A stretch of 64,000 nucleotides of DNA, taken from G963663495 sp963663495. Lineage in GTDB: Bacteria > Bacteroidota > Rhodothermia > Rhodothermales > Bin80. The stretch lies in NCBI GenBank assembly GCA_963663495.1, contig OY760427.1:2294001-2358000 (forward strand), given 5' to 3'. Below, in pieces: positions 34,301 to 44,113 of this stretch (its first letter is position 1; every line of letters starts with the position of its first letter). The notes beneath the pieces are model-generated. The model did no database searches, had not been told where the DNA came from, and was given only the letters and a program-made list of their open reading frames with translations. A program made the position numbers and the translations under genes.

Positions 34301-37300
34301 ATGCCGACAAAACAAAAGAAGAGGTTTAGGCCTGCGCGGCTATTTAAAATCGCGCGCGAGCTCAACCTTACGACCGACACTATTGTCGAGTACCTGAAGG
34401 TTAATGCCTCAGACTCTGTTCTGAAGGGGAAAGGGGTCAATGCTGCTATCACGGACGAGGGGGCGTACCTCGACCTGATGGAGCATTTCGCAGACGATAA
34501 GCAGACCAGGGAACGTGTGCGAGAACTGCGATCTGCACGCGAAGCGGAGCTTGCTGCACTGCAGTTAGAGCGTGAAGCAGCAGAGCGCGCTGCAGCGGAG
34601 GCTGCATTAGCTAGGCGATTGAAATCGACTGAGCGGAGCCTGATGGCGCAGGACCAGGAAGCGGATGAGCCCGAGCCCGAGCCCGAGCCCGAGCCCAAGC
34701 CTATACCTGAGATTGAGCTTGAACCTGAGATTGAGCCTGTACCCGAGCCGGAGCCTGTACCCGAGCCGGAGCCTGTACCCAAGCCGGAGCCTGTACCCAA
34801 GCCGGAGCCTGTACCTAAGCCGGAGCCTGTGCCCGAGCCGGAGCCTGTGCCCGAGTTGGAGCCTGTGCCCGAGCTTGAGCTCAGTACTCCGCCTTTAGAA
34901 CCGGTCGAAGATACGTCCGCAGACGCCGATGACGCTAGTGCAGAGCCAGAAACACCGGGCGAAGCACTGCCCGTTGAACAGCTGCCGCCCGAAGAGAGCG
35001 TGCAGGCAGCACCATTCGATGCTACTTCATCCCAACCGGCGACAACAGAAGAGGAGTATACAGATACTCCGTCCGGCCAGGAAGACGTAACCGAGACGGA
35101 GACTGTTGCAGCTGCCGAGGAGACCCCTGAAGATTCCGAAACACCGCCATCAGAAGTGCCCGATGACGGCACAGCCGTAGTGGGCCCGGATGGCGTTATT
35201 ACCGCCGGACGGTATAAGCTGCAAGGTACCAAGGTGTTGGGCACCATTGATCTAAAGACGGTAGAGCAGAAAGATCAGCCTACAGTTACGAAGAAAAAGC
35301 GGAAGCGAAAACGCAAGAATAGGGTTGTTGCCACGACAACCTTACCCATTGATCACCCGGCAACGAAGCCCAGCCGTAAGAAGTCCAGGAAAAAGAAGAC
35401 GAGAGCAGGCAAGGCTGATGTTGAGCAGAAGGTGCAGGATACGCTCAAAGAGCTTGATCAGGGTACAGCGCGGGTTCGGCAAAGGCGGCGACGAGCCCGA
35501 CGACTGCAGCGGGCGGAGGAACGACGCGCGGAGCGACAAGAACAGGCCGAGCAGGAGAAGAAGATTCGCGTAACAGAATTCGTTTCTACAGGCGAGCTGG
35601 CAAACCTTCTGGGGGTATCCGTGACGGATGTCATCGGGATGCTCTTTAACGCGGGGATGATGGTCTCCATTAACCAGCGGCTTGACGCAGATACCATCTC
35701 CTTCGTTGCAGATGATTTTGGGTTTGATGTCGAATTCATAACCGAGTTCGGGACCGAGGATATCGAAATTGAGGAGGATGACCCGGATAAGCTTGTGCCC
35801 CGCGCTCCCGTAGCAACAATAATGGGGCATGTGGACCACGGCAAGACGTCATTGCTTGACTACATCAGGGAATCAGATGTAGCTGTGGGAGAATCTGGCG
35901 GTATTACGCAGCATATTGGGGCATATCAGGTTCGGCTTCCCAATGGCCGCGATGTAACATTCCTGGATACTCCGGGCCACGAAGCGTTCACCGCCATGCG
36001 GGCTCGAGGAGCCAAGGTTACCGATGCCGTAATCCTTGTAGTAGCCGCCGACGATGCCGTGATGCCTCAGACCATTGAGGCAATAAACCATTCAAAATCT
36101 GCTGAAGTGGCGATCATTGTTGCCATCAACAAGTGTGACCTGCCAGATGCGGATCCGCAGCGGGTGATGCAGCAACTGTCGGAGCACAGTGTGTTGGTCG
36201 AACAGTATGGAGGTAATGTGCAGTGCGCGGAGGTTTCAGCAAAAACGGGGGCCGGAGTAGATGACTTACTTGAAAAGGTGCTGCTTGAATCAGATCTCAT
36301 GGAGCTACAGTGTAACCCGGACCGCAGTGCTCTCGGAATCGTGATCGAAAGCCGGCTGGACCGCGGCCGCGGCAATGTTGCTACCATCCTGGTACAGAAC
36401 GGTACGCTTCGCGTTGGCGATCCTTTTGTTGCAGGCATCTTCAGTGGACGCGTTCGTGCAATGTTTGACGAGCGGGATCAGCAGATTAAAATGGCGGGAC
36501 CGTCGGAGCCTGCACTGGTATTGGGCCTCCCTGGGCTGCCCAATGTTGGTGACCAGTTTGTCGGGATGGAGGATGAAAGCGAAGCACGTGACGTTGCGCA
36601 AAGAAGGCAGCAGATCTGGCGCGAGCAGCGCATGCGGCAATACAAGCACATGCGCCTGGAGGATGTCGGCAGACGGATGGCACTCGGTGATCTCAGCGAA
36701 CTGAATCTGATCATCAAGGCCGATGTGGGTGGCTCCGTCGAGGCCATCAGCGACTCCCTGCAAAAGCTGTCCACGGATGATGTGGCGGTGAATATTGTGC
36801 ATAGCGGCGTCGGCGCTATCAACGACAGTGACGTGATGCTGGCGTCCGCCTCGGACGCTGTGATAATCGGATTTCAGGTGCGACCGACAGCTGGCGCTCG
36901 CAGCGCTGCGGAACGGGAAGAGATTGATATACGGACGTATTCCATCATTTATGATGCCTTGGAGGATGTCAGGGATGCACTGGAAGGCTTGCTGACACCG
37001 GAGGAGACCGAGAAGGTCACCAGTGTCGTGGAGGTACGTGACCTCTTTAAGGTACCTAAGGTTGGGATGATCGCGGGGTCCTACGTTATGGAAGGCAAGG
37101 TGCGACGCAACGATACCGTGCGAATCGTGCGGGAAGGAGTCGTCATCTATACCAGCAGTGTTTCGTCGCTCAAACGGTTCAAGGAAGACGTGCGGGAGGT
37201 TGCCAGTGGCTACGAGTGTGGAATTGGAATCAAGAATTTTAACGACTTGAAGGTAGGCGACCAGCTTGAGTGCTTTGAGATCATTGAAATCAAGCGTACG

Positions 37301-37312
37301 CTGGACGCTTAG
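34301..37312 (+). CDS. infB: Translation initiation factor IF-2
   Basis: A GTPase that delivers fMet-tRNA to the 30S subunit. The 1003 residues comprise an IF2-N domain at the start (P-A-R-L-F-K-I-A-R-E-L-N), a long low-complexity linker (about residues 120-420) with Pro/Glu/Val repeats and then lysine/arginine-rich blocks, a second IF2-N domain, and the G domain. G1 is G-H-V-D-H-G-K-T (about 508-515), G3 is D-T-P-G-H-E and G4 is N-K-C-D. The C-terminal beta-barrel and initiator-tRNA domains complete it. The ATG at 34301 is preferred over the TTG one codon earlier. The repeat tract at 34660-34890 is prone to slippage, so its length may vary between strains. Confidence 0.97.
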   Translation: MPTKQKKRFRPARLFKIARELNLTTDTIVEYLKVNASDSVLKGKGVNAAITDEGAYLDLMEHFADDKQTRERVRELRSAREAELAALQLEREAAERAAAEAALARRLKSTERSLMAQDQEADEPEPEPEPEPKPIPEIELEPEIEPVPEPEPVPEPEPVPKPEPVPKPEPVPKPEPVPEPEPVPELEPVPELELSTPPLEPVEDTSADADDASAEPETPGEALPVEQLPPEESVQAAPFDATSSQPATTEEEYTDTPSGQEDVTETETVAAAEETPEDSETPPSEVPDDGTAVVGPDGVITAGRYKLQGTKVLGTIDLKTVEQKDQPTVTKKKRKRKRKNRVVATTTLPIDHPATKPSRKKSRKKKTRAGKADVEQKVQDTLKELDQGTARVRQRRRRARRLQRAEERRAERQEQAEQEKKIRVTEFVSTGELANLLGVSVTDVIGMLFNAGMMVSINQRLDADTISFVADDFGFDVEFITEFGTEDIEIEEDDPDKLVPRAPVATIMGHVDHGKTSLLDYIRESDVAVGESGGITQHIGAYQVRLPNGRDVTFLDTPGHEAFTAMRARGAKVTDAVILVVAADDAVMPQTIEAINHSKSAEVAIIVAINKCDLPDADPQRVMQQLSEHSVLVEQYGGNVQCAEVSAKTGAGVDDLLEKVLLESDLMELQCNPDRSALGIVIESRLDRGRGNVATILVQNGTLRVGDPFVAGIFSGRVRAMFDERDQQIKMAGPSEPALVLGLPGLPNVGDQFVGMEDESEARDVAQRRQQIWREQRMRQYKHMRLEDVGRRMALGDLSELNLIIKADVGGSVEAISDSLQKLSTDDVAVNIVHSGVGAINDSDVMLASASDAVIIGFQVRPTAGARSAAEREEIDIRTYSIIYDALEDVRDALEGLLTPEETEKVTSVVEVRDLFKVPKVGMIAGSYVMEGKVRRNDTVRIVREGVVIYTSSVSSLKRFKEDVREVASGYECGIGIKNFNDLKVGDQLECFEIIEIKRTLDA

Positions 37313-37327
37313 CCGACCTATAGCTCC

Positions 37328-37678
37328 ATGAGTATTCGAATGAAGCGCGTTGCACGCCTGCTGCAGCGGGAATTGGCAGAGATCCTTGCTAAGAACATTG
37401 ATCCAGACCCGCTAGTTACGCTGACGAATGTGCGTGTAACACGGGATCTGTCAATCGCGCACATATACATTAGTATTTTCGCGCCACCGGAAGAGCGCGG
37501 CGATACGTTTGCACTCATCAAGAAGCGAATTCCCAGGCTGCGGGCTGCTCTCGGACAAAAATTGCGCCATCAGTTGCGCGCGATACCGGAATTGCGGCTT
37601 ATACACGACGATTCACATGGCGAAGCGGAACATATTGAAGCACTGCTGGAACGCGCAAGGGTAACAGCGTCAGATTAA
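37328..37678 (+). CDS. rbfA: Ribosome-binding factor A
   Basis: A 30S maturation and cold-adaptation factor that binds near the 16S rRNA 5' helix. The 116-residue KH-like protein starts R-M-K-R-V-A-R-L-L-Q-R-E-L-A-E-I-L and has the D-P-L-V-T-L-T-N-V-R-V-T-R-D-L core and the R-I-P-R-L-R-A-A-L-G end block. It lies 15 bp after infB, and its stop directly precedes the truB GTG. Confidence 0.94.
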   Translation: MSIRMKRVARLLQRELAEILAKNIDPDPLVTLTNVRVTRDLSIAHIYISIFAPPEERGDTFALIKKRIPRLRAALGQKLRHQLRAIPELRLIHDDSHGEAEHIEALLERARVTASD

Positions 37679-38365
37679 GTGAAGGTTTATCGGGCCGGAC
37701 AAGTACCTGAGAACACCACGGAGGCCGTCCTGCTTGTTGATAAACCTGCAGGCTGTACTTCATTTGATGTTATACGGATGCTGCGGCGAATACTTGGAGT
37801 TCGCAAGATCGGCCATGCCGGTACACTGGACCCAATGGCGACAGGACTGCTAATCTGCCTTGTAGGGCGCGCCACCAAGCGCATGCAGGATTTTATGAAC
37901 TTACCGAAGGAATATCAGGGAACCATGCGGATGGGAGAGACCACCCCGTCATACGACGCAGAAACCCAGCCTAACCGCATAGTAGCCTGGCACCATATAG
38001 CCGATCAGGACCTGGAGAAGGTTCGCCATCGATTTCTCGGACGCATCGAACAGCTACCCCCTATGTACTCAGCACGCAAGGTAAAAGGTGAGCGGCTGTA
38101 TCGGAAAGCCAGACGAGGGGAGACGGTGGACAGACCCAAGAACCGCGTGAGAGTGTACCGCCTGGATATCACAGATAGAAACGGTTCGGATATTTCTTTT
38201 TCGTTAGCGTGCTCCAAGGGTACGTACGTGCGGACGATAGCGCACGACTTTGGCAATGCCCTCGGTGTGGGCGCCCACCTTATTTCCCTCCGGCGCACAG
38301 CAATAGGTCCGCACCGTGTACAGGAGGCGTGGGAGCTGCCACATCTGGAAGCGCAATGCCGATGA
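37679..38365 (+). CDS. truB: tRNA pseudouridine-55 synthase
   Basis: Makes the conserved pseudouridine 55 in the T-loop of tRNAs. The 228-residue protein has D-K-P-A-G-C-T-S-F-D-V (motif I) and the catalytic G-H-A-G-T-L-D-P-M-A-T-G-L-L (Asp in motif II), followed by Y-S-A-R-K-V-K-G-E-R-L-Y and K-G-T-Y-V-R-T-I-A-H-D-F-G. Translation begins at GTG 37679 immediately after the rbfA stop, and the end overlaps the ribF start. It lacks a C-terminal PUA extension, as in many Bacteroidota-type enzymes. Confidence 0.95.
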   Translation: MKVYRAGQVPENTTEAVLLVDKPAGCTSFDVIRMLRRILGVRKIGHAGTLDPMATGLLICLVGRATKRMQDFMNLPKEYQGTMRMGETTPSYDAETQPNRIVAWHHIADQDLEKVRHRFLGRIEQLPPMYSARKVKGERLYRKARRGETVDRPKNRVRVYRLDITDRNGSDISFSLACSKGTYVRTIAHDFGNALGVGAHLISLRRTAIGPHRVQEAWELPHLEAQCR

Positions 38366-39288
38366 AGCGTGAATACGGATTGGATTGTATTGAGCGAGAC
38401 ACGAACTCGGTCATAACCGTCGGGTCATTTGATGGCGTGCATTTGGGCCATCGACAGATCCTTGATTACCTGATTGGTCGTGCCCAATCTCGCGGCGCAC
38501 GCAGTGTGGTTGTTTCGTTCAACCCCCATCCGCGGGAGGTATTGAGCGGCCAGGGTGTTCCGCTGCTGTCATCCATTGAGGAACGTGCGAAGCTGCTTGC
38601 TGCTCTTGGACTGGACAGGTTCATCGTTCTGCCGTTTACCGTTGAGTTTTCCCAAGTGTCAGCGGAGGAATTTGTGCGCAATATTTTGGTGAAGCGTATT
38701 GGTATGGCTGAGATTATTGTAGGGCATGACCACGGATTTGGGCACGGCAGGCGTGGAAACACAAATCTGCTGCGATTAATGGGGAGCGAGTTCGGCTTTA
38801 GCGTGGATGTTGTTTCTGCACACATGCTTGACTCGGGCGTAGTATCGTCAAGTACTATCCGTCGCCGCCTTCATAGCGGAGATGTGCTTGGTGCCAGTCG
38901 GCTCCTGGGCAGACTATATAGTTTGACAGCGAAGGTGATCAGGGGCGAGGGCCGCGGACGCGAGATGGGTTACCCGACGGCCAATCTGGATGTGTCGCCG
39001 CAGCGGAAAGTGCTGCCCCGGCAAGGTGTGTACGCGGTGCGGGTTGGAATGCTTGGGGACGCATTCGGCGGGATGATGAACATTGGCTTCAGACCCACCT
39101 TCGGGAGCGTCGCACAAGCCCGAGCTGAGGTGCACATTCTTGACGTTGACGCAAACCTTTACGGATGTACGTTGGATGTGTCCTTCATCAAGCGCATCCG
39201 TGACGAGATCAAATTCGCCGGAGCTGATCAGCTCACAGCGCAACTGCGCGAGGATGAACAAATTTGCAGAGATGTGCTGAAGCTGTAG
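38356..39288 (+). CDS. ribF: Bifunctional riboflavin kinase / FAD synthetase
   Basis: Converts riboflavin to FMN and FMN to FAD. The N-terminal adenylyltransferase domain has the nucleotidyltransferase motif G-S-F-D-G-V-H-L-G-H and G-H-D-H-G-F-G-H-G-R; the C-terminal kinase domain shows G-R-G-R-E-M-G-Y-P-T-A-N-L and Q-G-V-Y-A-V-R-V. Length is 310 residues. Two starts are possible: ATG 38356 or ATG 38362, which overlaps the truB stop as ATGA; I give the longer. Its place between truB and rpsO is common in bacteria. Confidence 0.95.
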   Translation: MPMKREYGLDCIERDTNSVITVGSFDGVHLGHRQILDYLIGRAQSRGARSVVVSFNPHPREVLSGQGVPLLSSIEERAKLLAALGLDRFIVLPFTVEFSQVSAEEFVRNILVKRIGMAEIIVGHDHGFGHGRRGNTNLLRLMGSEFGFSVDVVSAHMLDSGVVSSSTIRRRLHSGDVLGASRLLGRLYSLTAKVIRGEGRGREMGYPTANLDVSPQRKVLPRQGVYAVRVGMLGDAFGGMMNIGFRPTFGSVAQARAEVHILDVDANLYGCTLDVSFIKRIRDEIKFAGADQLTAQLREDEQICRDVLKL

Positions 39289-39397
39289 TTTGGAACAGGT
39301 CGTAATTCAAACAGTTAACAACCCGCTAATTAATTCGAGCTCGCCACGTGAAGTGATGACGCTCGGTCGTTGGGTGAACCATCCTCAATAATCCTAC

Positions 39398-39664
39398 ATG
39401 ATATCCAAGGAAAGCAAGGTCGAGATAGTAAGTCAGTTCGGAAAAGATCCCGATGATACCGGACAGACCGAAGTCCAGATTGCAATCTTTTCGGCGCGAA
39501 TCAAGGACCTGACCGAGCATCTCAAGTCAAATCCAAAGGACCATGCTACGCGCAGAGGACTGCTAAAGATGGTAGGAAAGCGACGCAGGCTCTTGAATTA
39601 CCTAATCGGGACAGATATTGAACGCTATCGGTCCATTACCCGGGAGCTGGGCATCCGAAAATAG
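39398..39664 (+). CDS. rpsO: 30S ribosomal protein S15
   Basis: A primary binding protein of the 30S central domain. It has 88 residues, the usual length, with the all-helical S15 signature (T-G-Q-T-E-V-Q-I-A, R-I-K-D-L-T-E-H-L, R-R-G-L-L-K-M-V-G-K-R-R-R-L-L-N-Y-L). It is followed 39 bp later by pnp, the classical rpsO-pnp pair. The 109 bp upstream have no other gene and may hold an S15 autoregulatory leader, though I could not fold one with confidence. Confidence 0.97.
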   Translation: MISKESKVEIVSQFGKDPDDTGQTEVQIAIFSARIKDLTEHLKSNPKDHATRRGLLKMVGKRRRLLNYLIGTDIERYRSITRELGIRK

Positions 39665-39703
39665 GCGGATGTGTCGGCGTGTTGACGTTAATAGCAGGTA
39701 CTT

Positions 39704-41920
39704 ATGATTCCTGAAGCAATCAGTGTGCAGTATGACCTTGGCTCAGGCCGAACTTTATCAATGGAGACCGGCCGATTGGCCAAGCAGGCAGGGGGCGCGG
39801 TTATGGTTCGTCTCGGGGATACCATGGTGCTCTGCACCGCGGTCCTCTCTGACACCGTACGGGAGGAGCAGAGTTTTTTTCCGCTGACGGTAGATTACCG
39901 GGAGAACTTCTCATCGGGTGGTAAAATTCCCGGAGGCTTCATAAAGCGGGAAGGGCGCTCAAATGATAAGGAGATCATCACGTCCAGACTTGTGGACAGG
40001 GCGATCCGCCCGCTGTTCCCGGATGGCTTTCGGAATCCTGTGCAGGTGCTTGCATCAGTCGTGTCGGCAGATGACCGGAACAATGGCGACATGTTGGCCT
40101 GCGTCGGTGCATCTGCGGCGTTGCTGCTTGCCGGTGCGCCGTTTGATGGCCCGATCGCGGAAGTCCGAATCGGAAGGATTAACGGGTCTTTTGTTGTGAA
40201 CCCCTCGCTGGAAGAAGTCGCTGCCAGTGACTTCAACCTTGTGGTAGCCGGCAAGCCTGATTCGATCTTAATGGTAGAGGGGGAGATGAAGGAGGTGCAG
40301 GAAGAAGAAATGCTGGAAGCACTGCAGGTGGCTCACGCCGCTATCCGGGAACTATGCAGCATCCAGGTGAGACTGGTGGCCGCTGCAGGGGCAGCTCCAC
40401 CTTTTTCCTATACAACAGTGGCACCGCGAACCTCGGTGGTTGACCAGGTCCGTACCCTGATCGGAGAGAAAGTGGATTCGCATGTTCGTGCGCCGTACCA
40501 GAAATCCACGTTTTATGATGGGCTACGGAACCTTCGCGGAGAGGCGGTGGACATGTTATTGGATATGGACCCTGATTGTGATCCAAAGGAGGCGGGTGCA
40601 GCGGCTAGCTGTGTTGAGCGTGATGTTATGCGCGAGTTGGTGCTAAGCGACCAACGTCGGATTGATGGTAGATCTCCCCAGGAGGTCCGACCCATATGGT
40701 GCCAGGCAGGGTACCTGCCACGGGTTCATGGCTCAGCAATATTTACACGTGGTGAAACACAGGTGCTTGCATCCGTGACACTGGGGACTACGCGCGACGT
40801 ACAGCCCGTGGACCAGGTGTTTGACGACCAAGATAAGCGGTTCTTCCTGCACTACGAATTCCCGCCTTTTTCAACGGGAGAAGTGAAGATGCTGCGAGGA
40901 GCAAGCAGGCGGGAAGTAGGGCACGGATTCCTGGCAGAGCGGGCCCTTCAGGGAATGCTTCCAGATATGGATGTGTTTCCCTATACGATCCGTGTTAATG
41001 CCGATGTCCTTGAATCGAACGGATCGTCTTCTATGGCAAGCGTCTGTTCGGGCAGTATGGCTTTAATGGACGCCGGCGTTCCGGTTCGGGCAGCCGTGGC
41101 TGGTGTGGCAATGGGCTTGATATCGGATGGTGAGCGGTCAGTGGTCTTAACCGATATATTGGGCACCGAAGACCATCTCGGAGACATGGACTTCAAGGTA
41201 ACGGGCACGCGTAAAGGAATAACGGCTTGCCAAATGGATATCAAGATTGGCGGGCTGTCCCAGGAGTTAATGCTTGATGCTATGGTACAGGCACGTGAGG
41301 CTCGGTTCCACATCTTGGACATGATGGATCTGGAGATCACAGAATCCAGCGAGTCCATGTCGCCGTACGCACCGCGCCTTACCCACATTGTGATTGATGC
41401 CACCCTGATAGGTGCATTGATCGGGCCGGGAGGAAAGGTGATCAAGGGTATTCAAGCCTCTACCGGTGCCACGGTGGAGGTTGAAGAACGGGATGGCAAG
41501 GGATATGTGACTGTTTCATCTACCGATGGGGATAGTGCGGACGCTGCTATAGAAATGATCCGATCAATCGTGACGGTACCCGAGGTAGGGGATGAGTACG
41601 AGGGTACAGTCCGCAGCTTGCTGGACTTCGGAGCCATTCTGGAGATCCTTCCCGGTAAGGAAGGCCTGCTGCACATTTCCGAGCTAGACTACGGGTACGT
41701 GGAGCACGTGACCGATCATGTCCAAGTAGGCGATAAGGTTAGGGTCCGCATTCTGGAGATTCGGGATGGCGGTAAGATCAGGCTGAGCCGAAAGGCTTTG
41801 TTGCCTGAACCTGATGGCTATACGCCTCATAAACCACGGCGGAGGCCGAGTGGGCGCGATCGTGGGCCATCCAGCCGCCGCCCAAGGGGGCGGAGCGGTC
41901 CAAGGGGACGCCACAAGTAG
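39704..41920 (+). CDS. pnp: Polyribonucleotide nucleotidyltransferase
   Basis: A 3'-5' phosphorolytic exoribonuclease of RNA turnover. The 738 residues comprise two RNase PH domains (F-F-P-L-T-V-D-Y-R-E near the start; the second with F-F-L-H-Y-E-F-P-P and the catalytic D-I-L-G-T-E-D-H-L-G-D-M-D-F-K-V), a KH domain with I-G-P-G-G-K-V-I-K-G (about residue 570), an S1 domain (about 625-695) and a basic, Arg/Pro-rich tail. The tail-coding region may overlap the start of the M16 protease gene in another frame. Confidence 0.97.
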   Translation: MIPEAISVQYDLGSGRTLSMETGRLAKQAGGAVMVRLGDTMVLCTAVLSDTVREEQSFFPLTVDYRENFSSGGKIPGGFIKREGRSNDKEIITSRLVDRAIRPLFPDGFRNPVQVLASVVSADDRNNGDMLACVGASAALLLAGAPFDGPIAEVRIGRINGSFVVNPSLEEVAASDFNLVVAGKPDSILMVEGEMKEVQEEEMLEALQVAHAAIRELCSIQVRLVAAAGAAPPFSYTTVAPRTSVVDQVRTLIGEKVDSHVRAPYQKSTFYDGLRNLRGEAVDMLLDMDPDCDPKEAGAAASCVERDVMRELVLSDQRRIDGRSPQEVRPIWCQAGYLPRVHGSAIFTRGETQVLASVTLGTTRDVQPVDQVFDDQDKRFFLHYEFPPFSTGEVKMLRGASRREVGHGFLAERALQGMLPDMDVFPYTIRVNADVLESNGSSSMASVCSGSMALMDAGVPVRAAVAGVAMGLISDGERSVVLTDILGTEDHLGDMDFKVTGTRKGITACQMDIKIGGLSQELMLDAMVQAREARFHILDMMDLEITESSESMSPYAPRLTHIVIDATLIGALIGPGGKVIKGIQASTGATVEVEERDGKGYVTVSSTDGDSADAAIEMIRSIVTVPEVGDEYEGTVRSLLDFGAILEILPGKEGLLHISELDYGYVEHVTDHVQVGDKVRVRILEIRDGGKIRLSRKALLPEPDGYTPHKPRRRPSGRDRGPSSRRPRGRSGPRGRHK

Positions 41921-41942
41921 CGCCGGATCCGGCGACGGGTCA

Positions 41943-43178
41943 TTGTACCAGAAAACCGTCCTAGACTGCGGCGTTCGCGTACTTACGGAGACTATTCCGT
42001 CCGTACGCTCGGTATCCGCAGGTATCTGGGTACGTGTCGGCAGTCGAGATGAGCCTGATGAAAAGGCGGGCGTGAGCCACCTTATTGAGCATATGGTGTT
42101 CAAGGGTACAAAGCGGCGGCGGATGCACCAAATCGCCCGCCGCCTTGAATCAGTAGGCGGTTATCTGAATGCCTTTACAGGTAAGGAGTACACGTGCTAC
42201 TATGCCAGAGCTCTGGATGAGCAGGTGGTGCGCGCGATTGATACTATTGTGGATCTTGCGCTGAACCCTGTATTCCCTGAAAAGGAGCTCGCTAAGGAAA
42301 AGGAAGTGGTCCTTGAAGAGATGAAGATGTATGAGGATTCGCCGGAGGATGTAGCATTTGATCGGTTTGAACGCTCCGTGTACACAGGTCACCCGTTTGG
42401 CCGGCCCATAATTGGCACCCCGGAGACGGTGCAAGAGCTGACCCGCCAGGACCTTATTGCCTACCGTGCCCGCCACTATGGCCCGGAACACCTAGTCTTG
42501 TCGGTGGCAGGAAATGTAGATCATAAGCGAGTCGTTTCCCTAGCGAAACAGGCATTTCAAAATGTGGATCATGCTCCGGCGGTGAATGGGAGAGACCGTC
42601 TTGCTGCCTATACACCGGATTTTGTGCGCGAATCGAAGCCGATCCAGCAGGCGCATGTGGTTATTGGCAGGCGCGGCGTTGACATAAACGACCCGTTACG
42701 GTCTGCATTATCTATCTTGAACACGGTTTTGGGGGGAGGAATGTCAAGCCGCCTCAATCAAAGAATTCGCGAGAAGTACGGCTACTGTTATCATATTTCT
42801 TCCTTCCTGAACATGCATTCGGATACAGGGGACCTAGGGATTTACTTGGCGACAGATCCGGTTCGCATACCCCACGCAACCCGGCTGGTATTCAAGGAAC
42901 TGACGCAGCTGCGTGACAAACCGGTCAGCGAACGGCTACTGGGTCAGGCGCGCAGCCAGGTTAAAGGGCATTTGATGCTGGGTCTGGAGAGTATGAGCAA
43001 TCGGATGATGCGTATGGCCCGGCAGGAGCTGCTGCTGGGTCGATTTTTGTCTCTGGATGAGGTGCTGGACGAGGTGAATGGCGTAACCCGGACCGATTTG
43101 CAGGAAGCTGCGGAAAGAATGTATGCGCGCGACATGTTTACCGTGGTTGAGCTTGTACCAGATGAGGCTTCCCCGTGA
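41943..43178 (+). CDS. M16-family zinc metallopeptidase (insulinase/processing-peptidase type)
   Basis: A metallopeptidase of about 411 residues. The inverted zinc motif H-x-x-E-H is present (H-L-I-E-H-M-V-F-K-G-T) with the distal Glu in E-V-V-L-E-E-M-K-M-Y. The second M16 domain contains G-G-G-M-S-S-R-L-N-Q-R-I-R-E-K and Y-G-Y-C-Y. One active and one inactive domain of about 200 residues each fit the mitochondrial-processing-peptidase-like bacterial form. The start is uncertain: TTG 41943 avoids overlap with pnp, GTG 41862 and ATG 41814 are alternatives. No signal peptide follows the preferred start, so it is probably cytoplasmic. pnp followed by an M16 gene is a common order. Confidence 0.88.
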   Translation: MYQKTVLDCGVRVLTETIPSVRSVSAGIWVRVGSRDEPDEKAGVSHLIEHMVFKGTKRRRMHQIARRLESVGGYLNAFTGKEYTCYYARALDEQVVRAIDTIVDLALNPVFPEKELAKEKEVVLEEMKMYEDSPEDVAFDRFERSVYTGHPFGRPIIGTPETVQELTRQDLIAYRARHYGPEHLVLSVAGNVDHKRVVSLAKQAFQNVDHAPAVNGRDRLAAYTPDFVRESKPIQQAHVVIGRRGVDINDPLRSALSILNTVLGGGMSSRLNQRIREKYGYCYHISSFLNMHSDTGDLGIYLATDPVRIPHATRLVFKELTQLRDKPVSERLLGQARSQVKGHLMLGLESMSNRMMRMARQELLLGRFLSLDEVLDEVNGVTRTDLQEAAERMYARDMFTVVELVPDEASP

Positions 43179-44113
43179 AGGTCCTGGTAACAGGCGGGGC
43201 AGGTTTCATCGGATCGCATGTCGTTGAGGCCCTCCGGGCCGATGGATGCGAAGTTGAAGTGCTGGATAACTTGTCTACAGGTCAGCGAAAAAACATCGCC
43301 GTTGATGTTCCACTGCATGTAATTGACATCTGCACCCCGGAAGCGCGCGACGTAATTGTTCAGGGCGGCTTCGATGCGCTTATCCATCATGCAGCGCAGA
43401 TGGATGTGCGCCGTAGCGTCCAACAACCCGATTATGACGCCGAGATCAATATTTTGGGGACAATTAATCTCTTGGAGGCGTGCAGAAGCTCCTTCGTTCA
43501 ACGATTCCTTTTTGCGTCAACCGGAGGTGCCATTTATGGAAATCCGGTGACAATACCGCAAGATGAATCGCACCCGTTGGAGCCCGCATCTCCGTATGGC
43601 ATCTCCAAGTTGGCCTCGGAACAGTACCTACGATTTTATGACCGAAATTGCGGTATTCGTTTTGTGGCGCTTCGATACGGCAACGTGTACGGCCCTCGGC
43701 AGAGCCCGCACGGCGAGGCTGGTGTTGTAGCAATATTCGCCAGTCAGATCCTCAGAGGTAAGCAACCGGTCATATTTGGGGACGGCAAACAGACGCGCGA
43801 TTATGTATTCGTCGGGGATGTTGCACGGGCTAACCTGGCAGCGCTGTCGTATACTGGTGCTTCAACGTGCGTGAATATCGGGACGGGAAGAGAGACAGAT
43901 GTTGTCACCGTGTTTGAATACGTGCGCCGGAGCTTGGGTATTGACATGGCACCGCAGTTTGATGATGCGAAAGCTGGAGAACAGAGAAGGAGCGTGCTCT
44001 GTACTGAACGCGCCGCACGAGTAATGAATTGGGCTCCGCAGGTTGCCTTTGAAGAGGGCTTAACGCAAACCGTCGACTGGTTTGCCGCAAACGCCGAACA
44101 GACAGATACGTGA
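43175..44113 (+). CDS. NAD-dependent epimerase/dehydratase (GalE-like)
   Basis: A short-chain dehydrogenase of the extended type acting on nucleotide sugars. The 312-residue protein has the Rossmann motif T-G-G-A-G-F-I-G-S-H at residues 6-15, the D-N-L-S-T-G loop, H-H-A-A-Q-M-D-V-R-R-S-V (typical of UDP-glucose/GlcNAc 4-epimerase-like enzymes), the catalytic S-T-G-G-A-I-Y-G with Y-G-I-S-K (Tyr and Lys), and R-Y-G-N-V-Y-G-P-R-Q. GTG 43175 overlaps the protease stop. It is probably a UDP-sugar 4-epimerase; the exact sugar is not readable. Confidence 0.9.
   Translation: MKVLVTGGAGFIGSHVVEALRADGCEVEVLDNLSTGQRKNIAVDVPLHVIDICTPEARDVIVQGGFDALIHHAAQMDVRRSVQQPDYDAEINILGTINLLEACRSSFVQRFLFASTGGAIYGNPVTIPQDESHPLEPASPYGISKLASEQYLRFYDRNCGIRFVALRYGNVYGPRQSPHGEAGVVAIFASQILRGKQPVIFGDGKQTRDYVFVGDVARANLAALSYTGASTCVNIGTGRETDVVTVFEYVRRSLGIDMAPQFDDAKAGEQRRSVLCTERAARVMNWAPQVAFEEGLTQTVDWFAANAEQTDT

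Noticed and set aside
34267..35247. Long reverse-strand Ser/Gly-rich open frame opposite infB
   Set aside because: It is the antisense of the repetitive Pro/Glu linker of IF-2, and its low complexity mirrors that repeat.
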